Shown here one piece after another: positions 30,300 through 41,240 of a stretch of 64,000 bases of DNA (its first letter is position 1; every line of letters begins with the position of its first letter). The position numbers and the translations under genes were made by a program. The DNA is taken from positions 665,783,501 to 665,847,500 of the forward strand of contig CM057456.1 of NCBI GenBank assembly GCA_016271365.2, written 5' to 3'. The DNA comes from Neoceratodus forsteri (taxonomy: Eukaryota; Chordata; Ceratodontiformes; Ceratodontidae). The notes under the pieces are model-generated. The model was given only the letters and a program-made list of their open reading frames with translations, had not been told where the DNA came from and did not search any database.

Positions 30300-31560
30300 A
30301 CATCCATGGGGTGGGGTCAAGTGGCAATAATCATTGTCACCAAGCTTCCTAGCTTTCACATGGGTTGTGGGAGCACCAGAACATGACACCTACCTTCCCT
30401 GACTGGTAGAGACACCTCACATTATTGCTTGACGGTGTCCCCTTGACCACCCACCCATTTCCCAGTTTCCAAGTCCATTCCTAACCCAGCTTGCTTGCAG
30501 AGCAGCATGACTCTGTGTCATCGGACAGCTCCAGTCCAGAAAATATATGTTTTTTCAATATGGCAGTTGTCACAAACAAGAATACAAAAACTGTAGTACA
30601 CACTGTACTGCAACTGAAGGCACAGGTTTTATATTATTACAAATTTGATGAACACAAGCAGAAGTCAGCTGCTAGGATTACAGATGTTGGCACCTCTACA
30701 TATTATTGCAAGGCTTCATCAGGGGTTTTATCAAATGTTTAATAATATTAAACATCTGCCTTCACTCACAATATGGTGGGTTCACCAGTTTTTCTGTATT
30801 TTTGTTTAGGTCTCACTTGTGGTAGGCAAAACAGGCTGCCTCCAAGAGGTTGCTGCTAGTATGCATGAGATTTTGACACATAGACCAATGCACCTGCACA
30901 CCCGCACAGACTTTTATAATAATGAGCACACAGACTATGACATATTAACAGGTGCCAATGTGCTCATATAGTCTACAACAGTTGTGCGCACACACATTGG
31001 CCCCAGTGTGTGCCCTCACATGGAGACAACAAACAGCATGTGTACATTGACCTTGATGTAGGCACATCACCCTAGTTTGCCCATATTTCTCTCTCTCTCA
31101 AGTCATCAGCCCCCAAGTCCCATGTACAGATAGCCAGGTGTTTTTGCTCAGGATCCCCCTCCCCAAAAAACTGAACTTCATCTTCCAAACTTCACCACCC
31201 CTTGTCAAGCTCCCGGTCCACCCAAATCCCCCTTACCTGCACCCAGCCAACAAGCTAATGAGTACATATGTGTTACCTGATTATTGGGAATAGGGGATGT
31301 ACCCAGTGGGCACAAAGGGTGGTTCAGCTACAGGAAGGTTGGTGCATGGCACTGAAAGGTTCAGCGACATTAACTGTTAATGGCTGTGGATGGAAGCTGT
31401 TATGGGTACTGGAATGGTGGCCCAATCAGTCACTTGTGTTGTAATGTTTCTTTGGTCACAATACAGCAGTAATTGTCAGTGTTTTGTTTTGTGCAATTTT
31501 ATTGTGCTAATTTATATAGTATTTATGCAGTATGTATTATGTTTTATGGTTGCAGAATTT
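30300..31560. other. Mostly unassigned sequence
   Basis: Contains one G-rich minisatellite-like unit near 31318-31350 but no recognisable gene or element ends. The frame at 30491-30742 encodes no known domain. A CpA/TpG-rich stretch (30880-31030) is low-complexity. Confidence 0.4.
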
Positions 31561-31565
31561 TACCC

Positions 31566-31938
31566 ATTGTAAAGCTTCTATGAATGCAGTCATTGTCTGT
31601 TACTTGGGTGTACAGCATGAAATGCGATGTGCATGTGTGTGTGACACAGACATGTGCTGTTACATAGTTGTATATGGTACAATGGCCTGTGACAAGTATG
31701 TATGTATGAGATCTGTGCCATATGTACATAAAGTGCGTGTGCCTCATGTAAAAGCTTCTATGAATGCAGTCATTGTCTGTTACTTGGATGCGCAGCATGA
31801 AATGCGGGTGTGTGTGTGTGTGTGTGTGTGTGAGACACAGACATGTGATGTTACATAGTTGTATATGGTACAATGGCCTGTGACATGTATGTGTGCATGA
31901 GATCTGTGCCATATGTACATAAAGTGTGTGTGCCTGAT
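31566..31938. repeat. Tandem duplication, about 185 bp x 2
   Basis: AAGCTTCTATGAATGCAGTC starts both copies (31571 and 31753); both run through TGTTACTTGG, ACATAGTTGTATATGGTACA, ATGGCCTGTGACA and ATATGTACATAAAGTG. The second copy has an expanded (GT)n. Confidence 0.9.
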
Positions 31939-31939
31939 G

Positions 31940-32265
31940 TATGTATATATGTCTGTCTGTATTCCTGGATGGATGTAGGTGAGGTGGGGAGCATACCCGA
32001 CACATGTATGTATGCATGTGTGTATGTATGTATGCATGGGTGCATTCTATGCTGTGTAGGTGCAGTGGTGGTGTACCCCGTGTACGTATGTATGCATACA
32101 TGTATGTGTGTAAGCATTCTGAGATGTGGATGGGAGGGGGGATGTCATGTGTATTGTATGTATGCATTCCAGGATGTTGGTGTGTGGAGGAATGTGCCAG
32201 GTGTATGTATGTATGCATATATACATTCTATGATGCATCAGGGTAGTGGAATGTATGCACAGTGT
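31940..32265. repeat. Minisatellite, about 50 bp, GTATGTATGCATTC family, block 1
   Basis: Units contain GTATGTATGCATTC, then (A/T)GGATGT(T)GG, GGAGG and a GTGCCAGGTG-type end. About six degenerate units. The same family recurs at 33541-33690 and 34915-35370; block 1 is separated from 33541 by a (TA)n tract and a CR1 insertion. Confidence 0.7.
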
Positions 32266-32272
32266 ATGTATA

Positions 32273-32337
<65 letters not shown>

Positions 32338-32360
32338 ATATATATATGTGTGTGTGTGCG
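32266..32360. repeat. (GT)n(TA)n(GT)n microsatellite
   Basis: A GT run (32274-32288) passes into a long TA run and back to GT. Frames across it encode only Ile-Tyr and His-Thr repeats. Confidence 0.95.
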
Positions 32361-32384
32361 TGTTACATAGATACATACATACAT

Positions 32385-33540
32385 AGACAGTGTCGGCAGA
32401 TAAGGGCCTATGGCCCACCTAGTCTGCCCATTTGAGCTTGTAAGTTCAGTTTGTTTTCCTAGAAGTCTGTTTCCCCTGCCCTGCTCAGAATTCCTTTATG
32501 TCTATCCCATGCATTCTTAAATCCCATGATTGTTTCAGCCCCCACCACTTCCTCTGGCAGGTGTTCCACTTGTCCACCACCCGTTCTGTGAAGAAATTCT
32601 TTCTCATGTTTCCTCTGAATCGTCCTCCCTCCAACTTCATCCCATGCCCTCTAGTCCTGAAACATCTTTTCGTTAAAAATAGTGTTTTCCTGCACCCTGT
32701 TCCTCCCTGTAAGATACTTGTATGTCTCTATCATATCCCTCTCTCCTCCTCTCCTCCAGGAAGCACATGTTCAGTTCCTTCAACCTGTCTTCATAGGACT
32801 TGTGATGCAACCCATGCACCATCTTTGTTGCCCTCCTCTGAACCTTCTCTACCCTGTCTATGTCCTTACGTGGTATGGTCTCCAGAACTGTACACTGTAC
32901 TCCAGGTGGGGCCTCACTAGTGTCTTGTATAGCGGAATTATGACCTCTCTTTTCCTGCTGGTGATGCCCTGCCTATACATCCCAGCATCCTATTTGCTTT
33001 ACCTGATGCCTTGTCACACTGTTTCCCTACCTTGAGGTCATGAGAGATGACAACCCCAAGATCCCTTTCCTGCTTGGTGCATGCTATATCCTCACCCCCA
33101 CTGATATATTGTGCCAGGGTTTTGTGCCCCATATGCATTATCTTGCACTTCTTTGCATTGAATTTCAACTGCCAAACCCTTGACCATTCTTCAAGTTTCT
33201 GCAGGTCCTTCTCATTCTGTCTACACCCTCTGGTGTGTCTACTCTGTTACAGAGCTTTGTGTCATCAGCGAACAGTGAAATTCTGCCTTCTAGATCCTGT
33301 GCAATGTCACTGATGAAGATGTTGAATAGGACCGGTCCCAGCACTGATCCCTGTGGTACCCCACTGGTTACTCTTCCCTCTGTGGAGTGACAGCCATTTA
33401 CCACCACCCTCTGTGTCCTGCCACCCAGCCAGTTACCTACCCACCACACTACTGTCCTGCCCACACCCATATTCCCCAGTTTGTGTAATAGTCTTCTATA
33501 TGTGGCACAGTGTCAAAGGCCTTGCTGAAGTCCAGATAGG
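32385..33540 (-). mobile_element. CR1 LINE, 5'-truncated
   Basis: Minus strand: 3' end at about 32385 (GGCAGATAAGGGCC hairpin with ACATACATAGACA flank), C-terminal domain decayed, then FNAKKCKIMHMGHK and ERDLGVVISHDLKVGKQC (32938-33168), VTSGVPQGSVLGPVLFNIF and SLFADDTKLCNRVDTPEG (33165-33470). The 5' truncation falls within YLDFSKAFDT at 33540. VDTPEGVDRM rather than VDTQGGVERM marks a different CR1 subfamily from the copy at 22240. It sits inside the GTATGTATGCATTC minisatellite. Confidence 0.88.
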
Positions 33541-33690
33541 GTGTTCCAGGATATGTGGTAGGTGGAGGTATTGTGCCAGATATATGACAGTATGCATGCA
33601 TTCCATGATGTCTGAGCATGCACCCTGTGTAACAAGTATGCATTTCATGATGTGTGGGGACTGTGCTCTGCGCATGTGTGAAGAAGTTTG
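33541..33690. repeat. Minisatellite block 2, GTATGTATGCATTC family
   Basis: Three degenerate units (TTCCAGGATATGTGG, ATGCATTCCATGATGTCTG, ATGCATTTCATGATGTGTGG) continue block 1 beyond the CR1 insertion. Confidence 0.65.
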
Positions 33691-33771
33691 TTAGGTGTGT
33701 TTGTGTGTGTGTGAATTTCCATTTAGAACATTAATTTGTGAAATGTTGCAATTTTTTCTGTCTGGAAAGCT

Positions 33772-33772
<1 letters not shown>

Positions 33773-33844
<72 letters not shown>

Positions 33845-33846
33845 GA
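33773..33846. repeat. (TA)n(CA)n microsatellite
   Basis: About 30 TA steps followed by a short CA run. Confidence 0.95.
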
Positions 33847-33849
33847 ACT

Positions 33850-34914
33850 ATGCATACTTGACAACTTACTACATTAAAGCAAACCCCTACAAGTGTGTCA
33901 CATGCAAAATGCAAAATAAAAAGTTATTGTATAACACCGCACTTGTGATCAGGGTTTCCCAAGTCCTTAGCTGTTCCCACCGTTTCTGCAGCCAGTCGCA
34001 CTGCTGCTCAACCTCTTAGAGTTCTAAGTTCTGAGCTGCTCTCGTAGTCATCAAAAACATTATTGTAGTTAATTGCATTTTCCTTTTTTTTAAAATCCAC
34101 ATTGAGAACACTCTCTCATTCTTCCTGTTCTCATAGCTCTCACACAGTCTTGGCGGGGGGGGGTTAGTATGACTGTTCACTTCAACGCACACATTGTGGG
34201 CAGGAGGGAGCTGGAGATATGGCCACTCGGTAAACCTAACACACACGGCAGCTCTACAGAGGGAAAGAAATGCTGCAGATTAGCAGATTGTGATCATTTT
34301 CCTTACTGGCACACGTGTCCTAAATTAAAGGAAACTGACATCACTGATGCAACACCACTTAACTTTCATATAGGCCACTGACATGCTCAGCTGCCTGACC
34401 ACCTTCTCTGTCTTCTTCATCTTCGATATAAAAAAATTTTGAAAACAGCCTGAAAAAAGTCTCACCATCACAATCTAGCTGGTTTACAATATTTCTCTCT
34501 GTGTATGGTGGGGTGGGGGCTGGAGCCATGGCAACCAGCTACAGTACTAGGACAGGCATGGTGGCCATAATAGGCCAAAACACCAAAATGAAAAAATGCA
34601 TAGCAAGCTGATGTAGGTGGAGGAATCATTTTACATGACAATATAATAATTATTTAACTTTTTTGCCATTTTAATCAATTCATTTACATTTTTACAGGCA
34701 CAAATAGTTGAGAGTGACATTTTTTAAGTGCAATAAGACACTCATGAGATGTGCTTTAGACACTTCCAGTTCATAGCCAGTGACTGAAGGCACTCGGCCA
34801 CTGGTCTTTTGCCTTACTATGCCCCTGGCCATGCGTTAGAAGTGTCTAATGCTCACCCCATCATGTCTTATTGCTTATGTACTGTAGGTGGTACATGCTG
34901 TGTTAATCTCTGCA
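33850..34914. other. No recognised feature
   Basis: No recognisable gene, element or tandem array. Short frames at 34016-34381 have no motif. There is a G10 run near 34154. Confidence 0.45.
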
Positions 34915-35147
34915 GTTTTATGTGTATGTATGGATGTATGTATGCATTCCTGGATGTGTGGTGGTATGGATATTGATTCAAGTGTATTTATGTACGCGTT
35001 CAGGGATGTGATTGGGAGGATGACTATGTCAGATGTATGTATGTATGTATAATTCAATGCTCTGTGTGGGTAAGGGGCATGTGCCCATTGTGTGTATGTG
35101 TTCTTGCATGTGTCCTAGGTGTGTGTGTGTGTGTGTGTATATATATT

Positions 35148-35187
<40 letters not shown>

Positions 35188-35370
35188 TATGTATATACGC
35201 ATTCTAGGATGCTGATGGGAGGTGGAGCATGCCAAGACTGTGTACAGTATGTATGCATTCTGGGATGTTGGTGGAAAAGAGTGTATGCCAGTAATATGTA
35301 TGTCTGCATTGTGGGATGTTGATGGGAGTGTACCAGCTGTATGTATGTATGCATGCTTTCCTTGATGTGT
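34915..35370. repeat. Minisatellite block 3, GTATGTATGCATTC family
   Basis: About eight degenerate units of 45-60 bp: GTATGTATGCATTCCTGG, TGTACGCGTTCAGGGATG, ATGCATTCTGGGATGTTGG and others. It is interrupted by a (GT)n(TA)n(CA)n tract at 35117-35187, which is itself an imperfect palindrome. Confidence 0.7.
35117..35187. repeat. Palindromic (GT)n(TA)n(AC)n microsatellite
   Basis: GT run, then TA run, then AC run of similar length: the two outer runs are complementary and could pair in a hairpin. Confidence 0.95.
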
Positions 35371-35589
35371 GTGGGTAGAGGGGTTTCCAACAGGCATGAA
35401 GGGTGGTCTAATTGAAGGGTTGTCTAGCAGCACTGAGTGTGGATGGTTGGGGAAGGATGCTGACATGGGTGCTGGATAGGTTGCAGTAAGGAAATTGTTA
35501 TTATCAAGTGGACAAAATTAATCGGGGGCATAATGCAGGCAAGTTCAAACTACTGAATGCTGTTATCAACCTACACAGCTCCCCAACCT

Positions 35590-35950
35590 CCACCCCCCCC
35601 CAGGCTTATACTCATGACTTCATGTTCTAGATTCTTTATTCCTAGTGAAAAGTTTCTCACAGTTTACCTCATCCATTCCTTCTGGGAACTAAAGGTCTCT
35701 GTCATATCACCCCTCTTCATTACGGCCTCCTGTGAGTACATGTTCAGTGCCTTTAGCTAGTCCTTATAGGAATGGTGCTGCCTGCAATGAATCATAATGG
35801 TTGGTCTATGCTGCACTGTTTCCAGCCTGCCCCTGTCTTTCCTTAGTCGAGGACTCTAGAATTGGACACAGTATTCCAGATGTGGACTCACCAGTGAGCA
35901 AAGAGAGGTAATAATACCTCTTTCTTCATGCTATCGAAACCCCTTCCCTT
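35590..35950 (-). mobile_element. CR1-like LINE fragment, diverged
   Basis: Minus strand gives decayed CR1 C-terminal wording: a GIKNLEHEVMS-like block (35600-35640), RNFSLG, LKALNMYSQEAVMKRGDMTE, and the segment encoding WVLYPILESSTKERQ (about 35860). It has stops throughout. It lies immediately 3' of the Tx1-like LINE. The wording is more decayed than in the other CR1 copies. Confidence 0.65.
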
Positions 35951-36284
35951 GGTACCAAACCCACTGACATCTGGCTTGCCATAAATACAATTTCAGACAG
36001 CAACAAAAAATGACAAGTGTCTACTTATAGTAATAGTTCCCTAAATTATAAAATTGTCCCAAAACCAAATGATCATAGTGTACACTTCTTAACTACCCCA
36101 TATTCCATTTAGTGGCAAGGTAATCCCAAAGAGATTTTGCATAAGAACAGTGAAATAAAAAATGTTCCGTGGTTTCCTTTCTATCGACATAAGCCTCATA
36201 GGGACAGTTCCTTTCAGTCTTAGCTTTATACTTTGCATACCCTCTTACATTTATCCTGCCATAAACCACCAGCCAAAGGAATTC

Positions 36285-36856
36285 TCACATCTGAATAGGG
36301 ATTCTTGTATTGGTCAACTGGCACAACACTCCTGGAATCTGGGAGGATAGACAATTTTTGTAACATGGTTCAGTGGGATAAATTGAAGACATAACTGCTT
36401 TATACAGCTGCGGCCCTGAATTTCCAATAATTTGTTGTGTTGATAAACCCCATTTATACAGTTTTTGAGCAGCAGGTGTAAACCATTGTGGAATATGAAA
36501 GTGACCAGACAGTTTAGGAGGAGATGCTTGCCAGTTAATAAAGTATTGGGAAAGGTTCAATTTAATCCAATAAGAATGTATTGTATCTGCAGGTATCAGG
36601 CCACATTTGATGGATTGACAAAAAAACAAAGTATGACAAAAGACCACTGGGTCTACCAAGCCCAAACCTCCTTTATCTTTTTGCAAGTATGTGCACTGTT
36701 GTTTAATGGGGTTAAGTCTATTTCCCCACAGCATCCGAAAAAAGAGGCTTTATGATTTGGTTTCAAACTAAATAGGAGTGGAAAAATCATAGCAGTATAA
36801 AGAATCATAGGGCTAATAAATCGTTTAATGATTCGTAAGGGCTTAAATTTAGTCAT
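36285..36856 (-). pseudogene. Tx1-like ORF2 C-terminal domain
   Basis: Frame 36856-36653 begins KFKPLRIIKRFISPMILYT and frame 36734-36285 has MLWGNRLNPIKQQCTYLQK, KGGLGLVDPVVFCHTLFF and WFTPAAQKLYKWGLSTQQI. The KGGLGLVDP block with an aromatic stretch before it is the standard post-RT segment of Tx1 and L1 proteins. The two frames are joined by a frameshift at about 36660-36730. Confidence 0.75.
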
Positions 36857-37023
36857 CCTCCAATGTCTTCACCTTTGAACTTTAAGTTCCACTAGAGCTA
36901 ATGTGGAATCCCAATTAAAGGAGGGAATGTTTTGTGCTCCAAAATAATATGCCCAAAATTGTTAAAGGTTCCGAGGAGATCAATATCCCATCTATAGTAA
37001 CTGAAGCAGGCTAGCAGGATCAA

Positions 37024-38004
37024 TTAAACAGGCCTTTGTTTTTTTGTTTTATTTAATTGGGAGTTAGAAAGAAGAGAATAGACATTCATAAATTCCAAGA
37101 AGGAGGGCACTTGGGTATAATCAGATGGGAATAAACAAATGTCATCCGCATAAGCTTGTATATAGAACACCCTTTTTTTTTTTCTGGTCCTGGCACTCCC
37201 AACCATCTGGGAGTTTCCGTTAAAAGATGGATAAGCGGATCAAGTGTGAAAATATAAATGAGAGGACTTAGAGGGCAACCCTGCCGAACTCCTGTTGTTA
37301 TTGAAAACCCTTCCGTAACCTGATGTCTAATTACTGGGTGCACTACAGCTCTATGATATAAAATTTAATCCACCATACTACTTGTATCAGAATGCCATAT
37401 ATTTCTAAGGTTAAGAAAAGAAAAGGGTGGTATACCTTATCGAAAGCTTTATACTGATCCACAGAAATAATACACCCAGTCTCCCCTTTTAAAGCAGCAT
37501 AATCAATAAGGTCTGTAACAATCATCAGGGCCTGTTGAATCTTCCAATTCAGTAGACCACAAAACTGCAAAGGGGAAAATATCAAATCTGCACAGTGTTT
37601 AAGCTGAGTGTTAATAATAGTAGCCAATATTTTGTAGTCAGAGTTTAAGAATGTGATTGGTCTCCAGTAATCAATAGAGGATTTAACCCCAGATTTAAAC
37701 AAAAAAATCAACAAGCCCTCAGTGGGAATACAGCAAGTAGACATAAAAAAAAAAAAACTTTTTCCAAACAAAATGACAGTGGTTTCGAAAAGGTTTTATA
37801 AAATTCATTTGTCTAGACGTCTAAACCAGGTGATGTGCTATTCTTTAGACTTTTAATGGCCTGCTCAATTTCAAGGGCAGTAATGGGTCTTGCCATACCA
37901 GAAGCTTTATCTGAGACAGCTGGAATGGGTATTGCATTTAGGAATTGCTTTATTACCGGCGCCGCCTCTGTATGGGAATCTGAAGGATTATGGGAAGAGA
38001 CAAA
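37024..38004 (-). pseudogene. Tx1-like reverse transcriptase
   Basis: Reading from 38004: ITALEIEQAIKSLKNSTSPG (a palm-side block), then in frame 37771-37343 YWRPITFLNSDYKILATII, NWKIQQALMIVTDLIDYAAL and CIISVDQYKAFDKVYHPF; then in frame 37343-37086 GFSITTGVRQGCPLSPLIYIF; then the catalytic YADD at 37141-37152 within QAYADDICLF. Three frame breaks separate these blocks. A poly-T/A run near 37745 explains one of them. Confidence 0.82.
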
Positions 38005-39734
38005 GGGCCAGATATTCAAAACTTTGCCCAGGGGCTAAATTAGCACTGCCCAGTGGGCAAACTTAGCCCGGAGCACGAAGCAAGCTATATTGAAATGAAA
38101 ATAGCCCGGTGCTAATCCTGCTGAATATTGCAGGCTAAAGAAGCTGGGCAAACTGGTCTGGGAGTGCAGGGCAAAAACAGCCCGGGAATAAGACAGCACT
38201 GAATAAAGCAACCAGGAAGTGCAACCCACAACAACAACACAGTGCACAGCAACATGAGGGCAGGTACAGACGAACTACATGGCCAATGTGTGTGCCAGCA
38301 AATGCATGGACTCAGTACAGCTGCAGGAAGCAGCAGATGTGAAAGAACAATGATCAAAACTGTATATTATTCCCCATACCGTTAGCGCCGCGCTAACACA
38401 TTAGCACGACATTAGCGCGGAGCTAAGCAGTTAGCCCGGGGCAAACACATTTGCCCGGAGCTAAAATGTGCCATATTCAAAAGTGCCATGTAAATGAGCC
38501 TACTTAGGTAGTCTCTGGGCAAACAACCAGATTAGCATCTCATTATACCCTGATTTGCATGCAGTTTGCCCAGCATTACTGCAGGGTCCCACAGAGCCAT
38601 CTGTAGGTCAGTCTGGCAGTGCACTATGATAGCTTCAGGCTACATGTAAACAGTACAGCATAGCATAGCATATTTTATCCCAGGGGACAATACAGCATAG
38701 GCACAGGCGGTGGTGGTGCTGCATGCAACTGTCACACTGTAGGGCATGCTACAGTGTACAGCAGACACTACAGTAGCAAGGGGGCCAGTAGTGTGAGGGA
38801 CACAGCACTGCCTATGGTGTGTAGGGCAGTGATGATGACTGCACTATACACAGTGAGAGGCCCAACCTGCAGGTGTTTACTGACAGTGGACATTACTGTT
38901 ACACTGTTGTGTGACCCACAGATGCTGTACCTGTGGCATGGGATGCTCACAGTGACATGTACATTTCTGGCTTCATGTGCTGTGGAAGTTGTACAGCTGT
39001 GCGGAATGTGGCCGGGGGGGGCATATATTATCCGAAAGGCACACTAGTGTTGGGGGTATTCCCAATACTGGTCCATGTGCACTGCATGATGTGTCCCAGC
39101 CTTGTGGCCACACGTGGTCTGTGGCATAGCCTCACCACCCATACACACTCCCCTCAACATCCTCCATGCCCACAGTGCTGCATGTGTGTGCTGGCATCTG
39201 TTTGCGTCCACAGATGTGTGGTCCACAGGTGTGTGCTGTATGGCCACACTGCCATGCTGTCCACTGGTGGCAGGGTCACCACTTACTGACTGGCATGGCT
39301 GGGACTGGTGGCAGATGATGGCATCATTGTGATGCCATCGGTTAGCAGCATGCTTACTCTAAGTTTGGCTTTATGTATGTGTCATATTTATTTGTTAGGG
39401 TCATGCTAAACCCACGCAAACACTGCGCAAAGCCAAAGTGTCGCTCAAAGCTGATTGCCCAGGGTTAAGACAAGCTTTTCATGGGCGGTAATTTGCACTG
39501 CGCTAAGTGTCACGCTAAGTCGCACAAAACCACTTAGCGCGGTGCTAGTCGCTGAATATAGCATTGCGCCTGTATTCATGTCAGTTTGCCCCTTGCATAC
39601 ATTACAATTTTGCCCGGTGCTAATGCAGTTTGCCGGCGCTATTTGGCCTTTTGAATATAGCAGACCCGCGCTAATCCCACGCTAAACCTGCACAAACGTT
39701 TTTTGCCCAGCGCAAAGTTTTGAATATCTGGCCC
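38005..39734. mobile_element. Non-autonomous Harbinger-like transposon, copy 3
   Basis: Ends as in copies 1 and 2, flanked by AAA at 38002-38004 and 39735-39737. Length 1,730 bp. It carries a single AGGTCAGTCTG unit (38600-38620) and the same internal hairpin (about 39317-39339). It lies inside the Tx1-like ORF2 between the linker and the RT, so it is younger than that LINE. The frame 38754-39047 resembles those of copies 1 and 2 but shows no known domain. Confidence 0.85.
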
Positions 39735-39766
39735 AAATTATTTTATAATACCATGTAATTTGTTTT

Positions 39767-39953
39767 TACCAATTATTTTACCAGGTGAGACACACTAAGC
39801 TGAAAGCTTGTTTGCAGGTGCAACCTGGGAGCACGAGGAAGTTAAGTGACTTGCTCAGAGTCACACAGTATGCACCTAGGGGGCTGTGAGATTCAAACCC
39901 AGGTTTACAGATTTGCAGCTCAGTGCCTTAACCCACTGCATCATACTACCTCC
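39767..39953 (-). mobile_element. MIR-like CORE-SINE (tRNA-derived), copy 2
   Basis: Same element as at 29632-29818: B box GGGTTTGAATC at 39890-39900, an A-box-like stretch around 39930-39942, then ACTGTGTGACTCTGAGCAAG and CACTTAACTTCC. It is inserted in the Tx1-like LINE next to Harbinger-like copy 3, 32 bp away. Confidence 0.82.
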
Positions 39954-39957
39954 TGTA

Positions 39958-41110
39958 GTAGTCACAGTGACCCCTTCTTTATTTGTCAAGGATTCCAAAA
40001 AGGTGGAATCCTTAGATTTCCGAAAAGCCTCAAAGGGATCTCCATGGGGGGATTTCTTAGTCCCATTCTGAAGCAGAGCATTCATAGTCTATGCTCTATC
40101 ATATTGGTACTCCGCCATTTCTTTTTTAAGCATTATGATTTGGGCCGTGTAGTCTTGTCTAGCGGTATTAGCAATGGAGTATAAATTCTGTAGCTGTTGT
40201 CTAATTTTTAAATATTTAAGAAATTTGATGTTTTCACGGAATTTCCCATGTTTTAAAAAACAAGATTTAAAATCTGCTTTGAAATCTGCCCACCAATCCC
40301 CTAAGTCCTCATACATGAAGGTAACAGATGGACAGGCCTTCAGTATGTCTGTTATTTGACCAATAATCCATTGATCAGACAAGATGGAAGAATTTAACTT
40401 CCATCTTGGCTTAACACGTGACTGCTCTTGAAAACTGAAAAAGGAACAAAACAATAATAAATTATCTGAAAAATCAGTGAATATGCCTGAAATCGAAATG
40501 TTGGTAAAGATTTGGAAATGAACATATGATCAATAGTAGAAGTACTGTATATTTATTTCTTTGAAAAGTAAGCTTTGGTCCAGAACTCTGATATGCACTG
40601 CAATTTAAAAGATCTGCCATATCTACCAGTTTCCTCAGGGCGTTTGAATCACAATATACCTTCTTCCCCTAGCTCGCTGGTCCGCCAGGAGAATATTTTA
40701 TACTGCAGTTGAAATCTCCACATAAAAAACCTTAAAAGAAGTAATTAAAAAAGGTTGTAAACTATCCAAAAGAGCCACACGTTCAGATTTGACCTGCAAA
40801 CCATAATCATTAATTAATCTGCAGTATATCTCTTTCTATAAGCCATCTAATATCAGAACTCTTCCTGGAATTAAATCTATTAATTTAATATGGGTAAAAT
40901 CATGCGAATTAAATAGAAAACCTATCCCATTGGCAGTTGCTGCACCAAATGACCAATAAGAAGGTCCTCAAACCCATTCCCATTGGAAAAACCTTGCCTG
41001 GTCACTGTCAAACATTCAGGTTTCCTGCAAAAAACAAATATCAACAGCACTGCTATGAATATATTTATATACTACGTCTCCTTCTGGAATTTAACAGGCT
41101 GTGGACATTT
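39958..41110 (-). pseudogene. Tx1-like endonuclease and linker
   Basis: Reading on the minus strand from about 41110: LNVHSLL and KYIHSSAVDICFLQET (endonuclease opening with the catalytic E), GAATANGIGFLFN, LIPGRVLILDGL, then a decayed middle, then FTDFSDNLLLFCSFFS, VKPRWKLNSSILSD and the coiled linker LKYLKIRQQLQNL (frame 40454-40089), continuing to FEAFRKSKDSTFLESLTNKEG before the SINE. The middle of the nuclease has several stops. Confidence 0.68.
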
Positions 41111-41240
41111 AATGATCCTATGCTGAAAGGAGCCACTTATTAAGCAGTATCATGCTCAAGACTCCTCATTCCTTTGTATTCCTTTGTACTCAGGTTGGTG
41201 CTGGAGCTGAATACTATGTTACATTTCAGTAGCTTGGGAG

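Noticed and set aside
31544..32418. Long His/Thr/Ile-rich frames on both strands
   Set aside because: They follow (GT)n, (TA)n and the GTATGTATGCATTC minisatellite; the period keeps the frame open without coding.
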